From positions 46,538,026 through 46,602,025 of the forward strand of contig NC_088875.1 in assembly GCF_032884065.1 (NCBI RefSeq): 64,000 nucleotides of DNA, read 5' to 3'. This document shows positions 50,523-62,130 of this stretch, piece by piece (within the stretch, counting starts at the first letter, position 1; every line of letters starts with the position of its first letter). This DNA comes from Artemia franciscana. Lineage: Eukaryota; Arthropoda; Branchiopoda; Anostraca; Artemiidae. The notes beneath the pieces are model-generated. The model did not search any database, was not told the origin of the DNA, and worked only from the letters and a program-made list of their open reading frames with translations. The translations under genes and the position numbers were made by a program.

Positions 50523-51209
50523 ATGAAGGAAGCTGAGAGGGTGGCTGTTCCCAAAGAACGTGTTAAATTTAATACGCGGAAGCCTGAATGGTCATGGGAT
50601 CTGGGTCTAAAATCAGTGAAAAATAAAGCCAAATTTTGGCTATGTATTTGGGTTTCCTGTGAACGACCACGTAGCGGTGTAGTATTTCAGCTTAAACAGA
50701 AAACTAAATTAGAGTATAAAAAGTATTTATGGTCTGCAAAATCTAAAATTTGCAAATTCCCACCAAGTAATTTAGATTGGAAAAATGTGGTAAATTCAAA
50801 TAAAATTGATGATTCTTTGTCAACAAGTAGCCCAATTAGTCCTGCTGCTTGGTGCAAATATTATGACCAGATTTTCAACACTATAAACCATTTTGTTCAT
50901 GCTACTTTTATGAGGTTTCTTATTTCTGCACTTCCTATGTCACTCTGCCAGAACCAGATCCTCCCAATTAATTTAGTTTTGGTGGCACAAGCTATAAAGA
51001 AGCTTAAGTCTAGCTCTATTGATTGTGATGGTATAAGTGCCAAACACCTAAATGTTGATTGTCCAGCTCTAGTCCAACATTTACAACTTCTGTTTCAAAT
51101 GTGCTTATGCACCTCACAGATGTGCAAGCTCACAGAGCTTGCTGGCAAAATACCCCAGTCTACTTATAAGTATCTGCCCACCCACAGAGGCCTTACTTGT
51201 TTGCTTTAG
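50523..51209 (+). pseudogene. LINE ORF2 fragment: EN-RT linker and RT start (LINE-B)
   Basis: 228 codons open from ATG 50523 to TAG 51207-51209. KSVKNKAKFWLCIWVSCERP and LKQKTKLEYKKYLW are typical of the linker that follows the endonuclease. VLVAQAIKKLKSSSIDCDGI followed by HLNVDCPALVQHLQLLFQMC is the hallmark '(A)(I)xKLKxxKSxGxDGIxxxxL' start of a non-LTR reverse transcriptase. The frame then runs directly into LTELAGKIPQSTYKYLPTHR and a stop, skipping the RT palm. A ~100-bp 3' UTR and an ATT-repeat tail (51300-51325) follow. It looks like an internally deleted copy. Confidence 0.78.
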
Positions 51210-51325
51210 TTTCTTGTTTTTTCTGTTTTGTGAAGTGTTTGTTTTGTTTCTTTTATTGATACTCCACTTTGATTTTTTTGTAGCAGGTCAAAAATAAATT
51301 ATTAGATTATTATTATTATTACTGG

Positions 51326-51403
51326 AACAGCCCCTCTAAAGCCACTATCCAGTCCCAAATCATAGATACATTCAAGACAAGAGTTGATCAGGTGGTGTAA
51401 TAG
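51326..51403 (+). pseudogene. LINE C-terminal scrap
   Basis: Reads YWNSPSKATIQSQIIDTFKT then RVDQVV and stop. This matches the 'WNxLPxxxxxAxxxxxFKxxLD' end of LINE polyproteins. It sits immediately after the ATT tail of LINE-B. Confidence 0.6.
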
Positions 51404-51413
51404 AGGTTGCACC

Positions 51414-51435
51414 AACAGGTGTTGTAACACCTGTT
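51414..51435. repeat. 22-bp dyad and TGTTGCACCAACAGG repeats
   Basis: AACAGGTGTT-GT-AACACCTGTT is a perfect 10-bp stem with a 2-nt centre. Related words (GTTGCACCAACAGGTG, GTAACAGGTGTTGCACCAGG) surround it to 51480. Confidence 0.85.
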
Positions 51436-51559
51436 GTTACACCAACAGATGTAACAGGTGTTGCACCAGGGCTGGTGCAAAGTGCAGGCTAACTTGGGAT
51501 GCAAAACCATAGTCATGTCACACCACCAGCAAGATGTTCCACAAGAGGCTCATCACCAT

Positions 51560-53240
51560 ATGGGTGAGGTGATGCCATTTTAACCTATAGGTTAATGAGG
51601 GCTAAAATACTCCCAGGATTATTCCTCACTGTTGGTCCTAGCTCAAGAGCTAGAGGTCATCAGTTGAAACTTGTTAAGCAGCCTACCCTATCCAGAGTCT
51701 ACAATCAATTCTTTCCCTCAATAATCATCAACAGTTAGAATACCTTCTCTGAAAAAAAAATAACTGCTGAATTTATGGATATCTTCAAATGAAGACTGGA
51801 TGCTGAGAGGCCTCTAGAGAGTGTAAACTCACTGGGAAGCTATTGATCACCATAACGCACCTGTTCACTAAAGAATCCTGAATACAACTCAAATTGTCAA
51901 CTCTGGAGCTCTACAAGGAGAAATCCTTAAATTGCTCTAAGCTACAATACAAGGTAGCCAAGTATCCTTTCAGTATTTCAGTTTTATTCATATACTCTGC
52001 TAACATAAAGTTGATTTTCTTCTGATAGTAAAAATTAATTTTTATTGCTTGATATTTATTATATAAATCACAAGTATTCAATATATTTTTTCTTTTCAAT
52101 TGCTTGTCAAAACACAGACCACATTTTTATTTTAGGCCTATGCTGAAAAGTTATTGGTAAAAATTTCACCCAGAATGCAGGGCTACTACCTCCTACATTG
52201 CATCATACAGTAGCAAAATGGGAGTGATCCAAAAACATATCTCTATTTTTCTGGAATGCTAAAGAAGAGATCTTTTAGAAGCTTTCATAGAATCCTCAGA
52301 ACAGGTCAGTTTTCTATAGTATATCTTTGCCTTTATGATAATATATTACTAATTTTTGAGATTTAATTGTCATTGTCACTTTAACTTGATTATGGATAAT
52401 TGATTCTAACAGCCTACCCTATCCAGAGACTGCACTCAATTCTTTTCCTCAAGAATCATAATCATGTGGAATAAACTCAATGAAGAAACTGTTACTGCTG
52501 AATCTATGGATATCTTCAAATGAAGACTGGATGCTGAGTGGTCCTCTAGAGAATATGAACTCAATTGGGAAGCTACTGATCACCATAGTGCACCTGGTCA
52601 CTAAAGAATCCTGAATACAACTAAAAATGCCAACTCTGGAGCTCCACAAGGAGAAATCCTTAGATTGCTCAAGGCTACAATTTAAGGTAATATCCTTTCA
52701 GTAATTCCATTTTACTCGCATAGCCTATTAACAGAAAGTTGATTTCCTTCTGATTCTAAAATCTAATTTTTAAAACTTGATATTTATTCTATAAATCACA
52801 AATATTAAACATAATTTTTCTTTTCTATTGCTTGTCAAAACAGAGACCACATTTTCAATTTAGGCTGGAAAATTATTGGTGGAAATTTAATTAAGAATGC
52901 AGGGCTCTTGTTACTACCCCAACATTGCATCATGCCATAGTAAAATGGGGGCAGTCCAGAAACCTATCTATATTCTTCTGAAATGCCAAAGAAGAGTTCT
53001 TTTACAGGCTTTTATAGAATCCTCAGAACAAGTCAGATTTCTTCAGTATATCTTTGCCTTTATGATAATACCTGACTCATTTTCAGATTTCATTGTCACT
53101 TCAACTTCATTTGGGATAATTGATTCCAACTTTGTCCCCCCCCCCCAGGGATTTGACAAAATTACACCACTGTTTGAGAAAAGCCTAGGCTGTTGGAGAG
53201 TTTCTGATCTCATAACTGCTTTTAGGGCTGATCTGTAGTT
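51560..53240 (+). pseudogene. LINE C-terminus duplicated in tandem (LINE-C)
   Basis: Upstream of copy 1 the frame reads LTVGPSSRARGHQLKLVKQP, the conserved RT C-terminal 'RxRGHxxKLxK' region. Copy 1 (51681-52410) and copy 2 (52412-53131) each begin with PTLSR. Copy 2 keeps the better frame (MWNKLNEETVTAESMDIFK, then RLDAEWSSREYELNWEATDH). Offset is 731 bp and overall similarity is high but imperfect. Stops in both copies make them pseudogenes. Confidence 0.75.
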
Positions 53241-54790
53241 ATGTACAGTTTAGACACTCTGAAAATTGACCATTGATCTATTTAAGCTACTCCTATAGCA
53301 CTCTATATACTAAGAGGCTAGAACTCAACATTTTTTAAACCATATTTTAAATTTTAATCACTATGAGCTGTTTTAAGCCCCTTTAAAAAGTTAAATGGAA
53401 TTTACTTAGAAAGCAGTTGTTGAATCAGATGATACAGGCTATTCACTTTTTCCCTAGCTAATTTAGGCTATGTGAATAGGCCTATGCATAAATTTGACAT
53501 TCTTTGGTTAACAGAGAGGTCCCCCTGGTCTAAGGGTATTCTTTCCTTAAAAACTTTCAGCATTTATTTGAAAAGATATTAGATTGTTTAAACTAATTGA
53601 AATAAGTAGATAACTTACAATAGAACTAGTCAAAAAGGGTGACAAATCACACCTCTCTTCTACTTCTTCTTCGATTTGAAATGAAAGATATTACGACGTT
53701 TCTCAAGTACAACAAAATTTCAACTAAGGGCACGTTTTTGCCGTCCAGAAAAATGTTTGGCTTGTGTTGTAAACTCATAAGACTGCTGACTCTTTTCAGG
53801 GCCTCATTTTTCATAGGCATAATTCAAATATTAAACTGTTTTCCAAATCAAGTTCTCTTGACACAAGGACCTACGGTTTTAAGATTTAAGCCGTACAGAA
53901 AAAAACAACTTTCTATTCTTTTCAGACCCCATTTTCTGCCAAACTATTGTTTTGCATGGCATTGGGTCCCTTTGCTCGTCAATTTGTGGATGTCATATTC
54001 AGAATGTTCGTATTTTCTTGAAACACTTTTTGTTTTTTGACTGGCCTGGGTTTATTGTCTCTTTGATCTTGCAGCTTTATTTATTATTCTACATTGGGGT
54101 CCTCTTAACAGGTCAACAAGAAATATATAAGTTTCGGCCCAACCAAAAAAAGGCGAGTGCTTTTTGGAGGCTTGCATCCCCCAGACAATCCATTTTTTTC
54201 TACATTGGAATCTTCTCGAACCAAGGACTTCCGGCTGTTCGTTTCAAACTGATTAAAGAAAAACAGTTTTAAAGAGTCCCTAACATTACTTACTTTCCAA
54301 CTAGATAGGTGTCTCTCTTGGTTCTAGAAATGATCTTTGAGGAGCCTCAGCTGATCAGGCACCCAAGATCAAATGTGCTCTTTTATATTTTATGGTACAC
54401 ACTTTCCAATTTTCATAATTTATGGCCCTTGCCCCATAGGCTGTAGAAGCCAAGTCATCTTGAAGATATATTAATTGGATCCAGGTATACTAATTGAATC
54501 TTTTGGTTACTTTGAGAAGCTTGGTATCTGAAAATTCTGGTTGGATGTCCTGAGAGAGGTACTGGTAGCACACAATAATGCAGGAAGGGGCTAGTTACCC
54601 TCTTATTCCTTTAATCCTAAAAGAGGTCACAAAATGTTTCAATTTTGTAATTACCTTTTAATACTAAGCGGTCAGAGAAGGAAAAACAATGAATGTACAT
54701 AGCTTTTAACTTAGACAACGCTACAGAGTTGACTCTGATAGGTAAAATTGATTTAAATTTCAAATAAATTATTCCATTAAATGCAAAACA
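53241..54790. other. Unassigned stretch with open frames
   Basis: Plus-strand frames of 133 codons (53639-54040) and 106 codons (53952-54272) overlap here. They are Phe/Leu-rich, lack known motifs and look like non-coding AT-rich frames. CCCCCTGGTCTAAGGGTATTC near 53522 resembles a tRNA A-box but has no B-box after it. Nothing else is recognised. Confidence 0.4.
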
Positions 54791-54799
54791 ATACCTCCC

Positions 54800-57700
54800 T
54801 ATACAGAATAAGAGATAAGATTTATTTTAACAAAGTGGCTATCACAGGCCCAAAAGGGCCGAATTCGAAATTTAGTGTCATTACAAAATCATAAAATTAC
54901 AATCAATGAAAAGTCAAACGGTGAACACTCGTAAAATTAAAACAGGAAAAACAAATTAAAAAAAAAAGTCTAGCTAGCAAGAATTACAAAGTTCACAATT
55001 ACAAAATAGAAAAATAGACACTAAAACTAAAAGATAAAAGTGAAGTGAGAAGGGGGGGGGGGATTATTGATTTAAAATTTCAATTATGCAAGGGATGGAA
55101 GTTCTTTTGTATTTTTCACTGAAAACTCTTATTGGGGCTAGAAGGGTGATTTTTCTTGAAACGGAACGTGAGGGTGAGTTTTTTTGTGGGTGAGAAGTTA
55201 AATGTTCCCTAGGGAAAAGAGAAATAGCACGAGGGTTATGCAAGGCATTGTGTGGAAAACGCAAGGAAATTTGTACTCTTTTTTCTTTAAGGGTAACTAG
55301 ATTTGCTCTCAAAAGAAGGGAAAGGTAAGGCACTTTACCCTTACTGAAGATAATTCTTAGACACTTTTTTCAACTTCCTCTATTCTGTTCGAGAATTTAT
55401 TAGAGATGCCAGGATGCCAAACAGGACAGGCATATTTGAGGGTAGGAGGTACAAAAAAGGGAAAAATCCTCAAACAATGCGATTTAGGACATAAAATTTA
55501 TTAACAAGTTTGAGGAGAGAAAATGCAGTATTTGTACGTTTTAAAAAACCATTAACGTGGCAAATCCATTGTAAGTGGCTGGAGATGGTAACACCCATTA
55601 AATTCATAGTATTAACAGACATTTCAGGAGGAATTGGAACGGAGAAAGAAGAGGGAGTTTTAATAAAAATTATTGTTAAAACTGTTGACTTTAAAGGATT
55701 GACTTTCATATCACTAGCAACAGCTTCATCTGATATTGATAGTGTGTGGTAGAAGTAGAGTGCAGATTTCCGAATTGCCTTTGGTCAACATTTGGGACTA
55801 TTTTTAATTTCAACCAATCAGCTAAAACGCTTTCCTATAACTTGGAAAAAATCGGAGTAAGAGTAATGGGCCGGACACCAGCAAAATCTTGTTTGCTAAT
55901 TTTTGTTTTACGGGACTAATAAAACCTAATTTTCAACAGTCAGGGGACTTATCAGTAGAGGTAATTTCATTAAAAAGTACGGAAAAAGTTTCTGAAGGAA
56001 TGTCTGCAAAGGCTTTAATTAGTGTAATTGGGATGTCTAGTGGACAGGTGCTGCACTTTTTAATATTTTTAATTTTTGCCTCAATATCTGAGGGCAAAAT
56101 GATATTGGGAGAGCGTAGATTATGTAGCAGTATTAAGAAAGAGGGGAGGGAAGCTCTGGACTATTGAGGAAAGTAAATTATTCAGATCATTGGCTGTAAC
56201 AAGGGGCTCTTCTTGTAAATGGAAATCTATATTATTATGTGTTTTCCCACATTTTTTAAATACTTTTGTACCACTGTTTTGGCTTAGTAGAAAAAAAATC
56301 CTTGACTTTAAATTTGTAATACGCAGAAGTCGATTTACGTATTTCTACTGATTTTATGTTTACTGAATGAATTAGCTTCAGATGTCTTACCTTTCTGAAA
56401 AAGATTAATTTTCAGCCTAATTAGCTTTTTTAACTGAGTAGTAATGTAACGTTTGTCTTTAGAACACGAATTCACTTTTTTTCTCAGGGAAGGATTCTAA
56501 GTATTTGGTTTTAATTAGATTTGGGAAGTAAGACACTTTAATATTAACGTCATTCTTCCCTTTAAGAACTGCCTAGTTTTTATTAGTAATCCGAGATCCA
56601 AACTCGAAAAGGGCTTCATTGGAAATTGGGCGACAAGAGAATTGGGTAACAGAAAATGTATGATTAAAGCTGGTAAGACGTTTCATTAATAAACAAAAAT
56701 GGTAGCTTCCTCCTAAAGGGGCAAAGGACCAAGTGAGCTATAGAAAGTTTACATACTCGTGCAAATCAGATCAAGATTAGTATATCCTTTGGTTGTTGGT
56801 ATTTTTATTATGTGCTTTAAATTAAGGGAACTGAATTTTATCTGTTTTATCTGTTTTAACAAAGGGAATTTAACTTTAGGTGACTAGCATCAGCCACTGG
56901 GAAAATACCGGTGTTTGGGAATTTGCAGAGGACAAAGTCGGCACTATAATGTAGTTGCTGGAGGAACCGCTGTCTTTGTGCAGCGCTTTGATTTGGGGAA
57001 TGACAAACGCAGCAAAACACAATCAAATTAGAAGGGCGAGGTAAACCTTTGGGTCTCACACTTACCCAAAGGATTTCATCATAATCTGAAATGAATTAAT
57101 TTAGGGAAGAGATAGTAACCTATAAATAATAATATTCCGCCTCCCTTTTTACCTAGTGGGTAGCCATGAGGACGAGGTTTATGAATTGGGAGTAGATATT
57201 GGTTTTTTAAAAGGTCAAGGTTCTCTGTCTGGACCTCTGTTACAGCAATTACACCAATTTTGTGTAATTGAGAGAGGGCCTCTAGTTCGGTCAGTTTGTC
57301 GTAATTCAGGCTTTCAGCGTTCCTAACAAGGAACTTGGGAAAAGTAAAACGGTTACTGAAGCAAGCAGTTGTTTGTTTGCTAATTGTAGGAGCCAGAAGG
57401 GTGTAAGAGGAGTGTTGGTCTAGGGATGGAGAGCACTCTTTTTGAATGGGGATATTATTAGCTTGGCTGGGAATCGCAGTGGAATGGAGATGATTTGTTA
57501 AACGGCTGTTACCTGGTAATTGCCATGATGGGAATGATGATACAGGTCCGTCAAGAAATTGCTGGATTGCGGTAGAGTAGGGAGGATGTAGGGAAGCATA
57601 CTGTAAGGGGGAGGAAATAGGATTTCTGTATGCAGGCAAGGGGAGAAGTTAACAAAGGGTAAGGGAGGGGAGTTCGTAATCGGGAAAGGTTTATTAATTG

Positions 57701-57940
57701 TTGAGCTGTGTTGCGTGCGCGACATTGCGCGACAGCTGAGTGTGCTACATTTCGATGAGAGACTTTTGCTTGGGTGTGGTGCCCTGAAAAAGGACGGCGG
57801 AAGGAGATGAGTGACTCTTACAATGTTTATCTTTGGACAAGGACACTGGAACATGGCCCAAGGTAAGGAACTTAACCTCGGCTACTGGTGATGCATGAGC
57901 AAAACTACAACATTTGTCGTTGAAAATGTCATTCCTGATC
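54800..57940 (-). pseudogene. Minus-strand LINE with deleted catalytic core (LINE-D)
   Basis: Non-LTR retrotransposon reading from about 57940 down to a tail near 54800 (AAAATAAATCTTATCTCTTA). Endonuclease start: FLVRNAESLNYDKLTELEAL then IGVIAVTEVQTEN (57340-57230; Asn and Glu of the active site present). Next PRPSNLIVFCCVCHSPNQSA (56856-57059), but the GDFN box is lost (PVADASHLK). Then PTTKGYTNLDLICTSM. RT start: GVRPITLTPIFSKL, ADWLKLKIVPNVDQRQFGNL, HSTSTTHY. It then jumps to MKVNPLKSTVLTIIF, LMGVTISSHLQWICHVNGF, and the C-terminal LVTLKEKRVQISLRFPHNAL with a basic end. The palm region with the YADD box is missing between about 55790 and 55710. Several stops and frameshifts are present. 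Confidence 0.85.
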
Positions 57941-58330
57941 AATCAAGTCCGTTGGTAGTTTTTATTAACCCAAAGACAATTATAAGGGTCTCTCGAAAAC
58001 AGGCCTAGCCGTTCACGGCATGTTAGTAAACAGGTTTCTTGCGGCCATGCCAATTTCATTAAAAAAGACACAGATATCGAATCCGGGCACGTCTTAGACC
58101 TGACGTCACAAAACTTGTTTTTCTTAATAGGCTAATAGGAAGGTGATGACATGCCGGTTCTAAACCAAAAAGGACGCTTTTGAAAAGTGGTGCGCTTAGG
58201 CACTACGTCAAAAAACTGGTTTTTGTTCCATAAGCTAATATGAACCAATTGCAAATGTATTTTCGCTTAATAATTATGGGTCCGCTGGAATTCAGTGGTA
58301 CAATAAATACTTTGATCAAAAGATGGCAGT
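57941..58330. repeat. GC-richer flank of LINE-D with ~118-bp repeat
   Basis: AAAACTTGTTTTTCTTAATAG + GCTAATAGGAA (about 58108-58140) and AAAAACTGGTTTTTGTTCCA + TAAGCTAATATGAA (about 58208-58243) form a repeated pair. Each is preceded by a CRE-like word (CCTGACGTCAC, CACTACGTCAA). They may be 5'-UTR/promoter monomers of LINE-D, which starts just beside them. This is inference. Confidence 0.45.
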
Positions 58331-59605
58331 TGAGAGATAAATTAATGTCTAAAAAAGGGATGTCTTTTAAATTTAGGATTTATGAATGACTTCTTCTGAG
58401 GTGTAGGATCTACAAAAATAAATGTAGATATTTTATTTAAAAATATATTTGTTCATTTATGTATAAATTATATTTTTGGAGGATATTGTACAGAAAATTT
58501 AGTTAAACTTTGTAGATGGTTTTCGTTCAAATAGGATTTTTTTTTATTTTTGCTTGTTTTATATCTAGTGGGACTATTATTTAAACGGATTTATATGGCC
58601 ATATTCCTTGGAAAAGGGCAATTCTATCCTATCTGGAATTATTGTTTTATCCTCATATCCTTTCACTCTATTCGGTAAACTTTAATTCACCTAGCCTTTG
58701 TCTCATACCTATCTAGTACTCGTTGGCATTGAAAAAAAAAAAAATTAAAAGAAGCATTGAATCGATAAACTTTATTAGAAACAAGAGACTGTTTTATAAA
58801 ATACACAGTCTTTTCTTCTTTTACTCACAGATTAAATTTTCTGATCTGGTACAGAGAATACTTCCGTTATCTTTGGTCCTTGGATTCGTTGCAGCTGCAA
58901 ACATTTTGTAGCCTTAAAGAAAATGAAAGATTTATAGTCCTATAATATCAACACTAACGGACATTTAACAAATTATCGTAAAGCCTCGAGGGTCATACTT
59001 CGGCCAAAAAATTTCACTTGAAATCCAACCCTATTCTGTAGTTTTGATAAAAAGATAAAAAATCGAAATAATAAACAAAGCAAAAGATACAACCAAGTAT
59101 AGGACACTTAATTCATGAAATGACTTATGTAATAATAATAATACAGGCCAGAAATAATTTAGAAACCCTCTAGGAAGCTTAAAAGCTGGTTTCATAAAAT
59201 GAAAGATATATTTTCAATTACAATTTAGTCATTTGATTTGTTAGATGAAGACTCAAATTTATGAGTTTCAAAAATGATTTAGATCATATTTAATGATGCT
59301 CTGTCTGTAGTGACTTGTCAAAATTCCAAAAGAAGATTTCTTATAAAAAAATCTAAAACAGTTAATTTGCAAAAATTATTATTACATTTATTATTACAGA
59401 TATCTTGACTAAAATGAGAAGCAAGAAGGGTTTTATTTTTTGAGATTATATACCCTTCTGCTCTCCAAATGGCACTTGAGATATTATTTTTCTTGAAAGA
59501 ATACAAACCTGTGGATGTTGATCAGGCATGAAAAACGGCACTTAATGTGTAAAAACACTAAGCCATGCATTAATGTAATGGATATTAAATGAAGGTTTTT
59601 TTTTT
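58331..59605. other. Gene-free AT-rich stretch
   Basis: No gene, repeat array or RNA is recognised. The short frames (58723-58911, 59318-59506) have no similarity I can name. Confidence 0.5.
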
Positions 59606-59885
59606 CTGAAAGTAAGGAACACCATTAAAACTTGAAATGAACAGAAATTATTGTTTATGAAGGGGTTATTCTCCTTTTCCGTACCTTGCTCTTTACGTTA
59701 AAGCTTTTAAGTGCTTTAAAAAAAAACTTCTTTTCTAATTAAGCGACCCGTGTTTCAGTAGTTGTTCTTAAAAAATTGTGACAGTCAAATTAGCGTACAT
59801 AGCAACGTATTGAGGGGGGGCGGCAGCCCCTTCATATACAAAATAAATTATGTTCATTTGTTTTAAAGATCTTTACTTATAGTTA
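59606..59885. mobile_element. Foldback element S, copy e
   Basis: CTGAAAGTAAGGAACACCAT at the left and the inverse CTTTACTTATAGTT at the right. Inner arms TTGCTCTTTACGTTAAAGC and TATTGAGGGGGGGCGGCAGC. It is flanked by GGATATTAAATGAAG, like copy f. Confidence 0.75.
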
Positions 59886-59914
59886 AAAAAAATCGTATTT
59901 TTTAATTCTTTTAA

Positions 59915-61630
59915 ATCGCCCCAGGTAGAAATTCCTACAGAATTTTCCCCCAGAAATTTCACTCTCCATGAAAAATTCTACCACAGAAACTCGCCCCAAT
60001 CACAAAATATCACGCTCCGAAAGTGTCTATGCTTCCCAAAAACAAATTATATACGTAGATCTTACAAATTTCATAGCTTAAAGATGTCGGAAAGGCCTTA
60101 AATACAATACGTAGTTAAGATACAGATTGTATATTCTTCCCTGCAAAGATACTTAGGGATATGCAACCGTTTTTTACGCGTTTCTTTAAGTGATTATAAC
60201 GGTAAAACCTATTTGTTTTAGAATGTCAAGATGGAGTTCATTCCATCAAAATCTTAAAATTTAGTCATTTTTAAATAACAAATTTGTAATTTTTTGTACT
60301 TTTTATTCCTACAAAACAATAATTGTAACGGATATTAACTGAAGAAGTCTTTTTTGGAAAGTAAGGAGCAAAATTAAAATTCAAAACAAGCAGAAACTGT
60401 TTATGAAGGAGTCGCTTCCCTCCACAATGCCTTGCTCTTTACGCTAAAGCTTTAAGGACTTTACGAAATGCTTCCTTTTCTATTCAAACGACCAATGTTT
60501 ATGCAGCTGTTCTTAAGAAATTTGGACAGTCAAACTTCAGCGTAAATAACAGTATTGAGGAGGGGGATATTCCCTTCATATACAAAAGTAAATCCTGTTC
60601 ATTTGAGTTTTAATGATCTTTACTTTCAGTTAAAAAATCTGTTTTTTTTTTTATTCTGATCATTTTTAAATAACGCCCGTAGATTTGGTTCACTCTTCTT
60701 AAATATTTCCTTCTCACAGGAAACTCATGCGTAGGAATTTCTACCATGTAAACTAATTCCCGTAAAACCCCCTCCAGACAGTAAGAAACTCGCCCCCGTA
60801 AATTTTCTTGCGGTCGATTCAGCTTGAAAAATGCTCCTTAGCATGCTGTCATTTGAAAATACTAATTTCCAATAATTTCCTCAATAGCTTCTGAAATCCT
60901 CTCTTTCCGTAAAATGGTTTTTCTAGAAATCCAAAATGAAAATAGCCTCAGAATAATTTTTCCTGAACGATCTTCAGTAAAAATCTGACTTTGGAAAGAG
61001 ATTATGACAATTAAAAATAATTTCGAACAGTAATTCTATCAGATCGCCCCATGTAGAATTTTCCATAGAAAACCCCCTCCCCCAGAAATTTCCCTCTCCA
61101 TTAAAAATTCTACCAAAGAAACCCACCCTAGGCACAAAATTCCCCCTCTCAAAAAGTGTCTGTATACTCCTCTATAACAAATACTATGCGTACAGATTGA
61201 ATACATTTCATAGCTTACAGGCGTCTCCCTGTGGCTTGGGGGGGTTATTTTTACTCCTCACAGTAGTTATTACCGCTCTCTCAAAATTTTGATCAGATAA
61301 CTTTAGAAAACAAAGGACTAGTAAAATGTTTTATTATTTCAAATCGTATTTTGTTGATAAACAATAGGTTTGTTAGGAAAGGCCTTGAATATAATGCACA
61401 CTTACGATATAAATTGTTTATTCTTCCCAACAAAGATGCTTAAAGATATGCAACCGTTTTTTTAGCTGTTTCTTCGAGTGATCATAATGGTAATATTTGT
61501 TTTAGGATGTCAAGATAGAGCTCATTCCAGCAAAATATTAAGATTTAATCATTTTTAGATAACAAAATGTAATATCAAATTTGTCATTTTTTGCACTTTA
61601 TACTCCCACAAAAAAGAGAATTTGGATTAA
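59915..61630. repeat. Direct duplication of a ~1.2-kb composite repeat
   Basis: 59915-60060 recurs at about 61040-61190 (TAGAAATT-CC, CCCCAGAAATTTC, CTCTCCAT-AAAAATTCTACC). 60090-60330 recurs at about 61376-61625 (GGAAAGGCCTT, GATATGCAACCGTTTTTT, AGGATGTCAAGAT, CATTTTTA-ATAACAAA). The 61200-61310 part carries the 'CTGTGGCTTGGGGGGGTTAT' module also seen at 43505 and 46095. Confidence 0.7.
60357..60631. mobile_element. Foldback element S, copy f
   Basis: GGAAAGTAAGGAGCAAAATT at left and TCTTTACTTTCAGTT at right. Inner arms TTGCTCTTTACGCTAAAGC and CAGTATTGAGGAGGGGGATA. The same flank (GGATATTAACTGAAG) as copy e shows that the surrounding DNA was duplicated with it. Confidence 0.77.
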
Positions 61631-61989
61631 AATTTTAAACATTAAGGTCAAAACTGTTATCGAGGGTATTTTGATATATACAATTAGTTTAAAAATATCT
61701 AAAGCTTATACAGAGCATTTAAGTTTCAGGGCACATTTGTGGTTCAGTTGAACATTCATTTCCAAAATATATGTAATCCATTATCAAGAAAGAGCGACAC
61801 AGCCCAATAGCAATGGAAATTTAAAAACGGAATTTATTCGTCAAAAGCTACGGGTGTGAGGAAATTTCTCAGCTTTCTTTCCCTTTCTCAGCCTTCGCTC
61901 TTTAAAGCCTAGGAACGACGCATCAACGGATGATAGATGGAATTATCTATCAACAAAACAAAGAATGAACTATGCGTTTTTTGGAACAC

Positions 61990-62130
61990 GTATTTCGGAA
62001 CATTTACTTTGACAGCCATCATTTTTTTTTTTTTTTTAGAGAGAGAGAAAGATGGTTTTATTAATATAATTAAACAAAACAAGCAAATGGCCCGAAGCAA
62101 AGCAATTATCTTATGAGCAATAGGTTAGTT
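61990..62130 (-). mobile_element. Retroposon 3' end with poly(A), minus orientation
   Basis: On the minus strand the sequence runs TTCGGGCCATTTGCTTGTTT, TTAATTATATTAATAAAACC, CTTTCTCTCTCTCT and then a pure A15 (62037-62023). A poly(A) hexamer lies just before a poly(A) run, as in a retroposed transcript or LINE 3' end. The family is not identified. Confidence 0.5.

Noticed and set aside
53515..53560. tRNA-like A-box CCCCCTGGTCTAAGGGTATTC
   Set aside because: No B-box or foldable cloverleaf follows.
53639..54272. 133- and 106-codon plus-strand frames
   Set aside because: They overlap each other, are Phe/Leu-rich, show no domain or motif, and have no start context or splice partners I can support.
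55510..56167. Plus-strand frames over LINE-D
   Set aside because: They are antisense shadows of the minus-strand LINE coding sequence.
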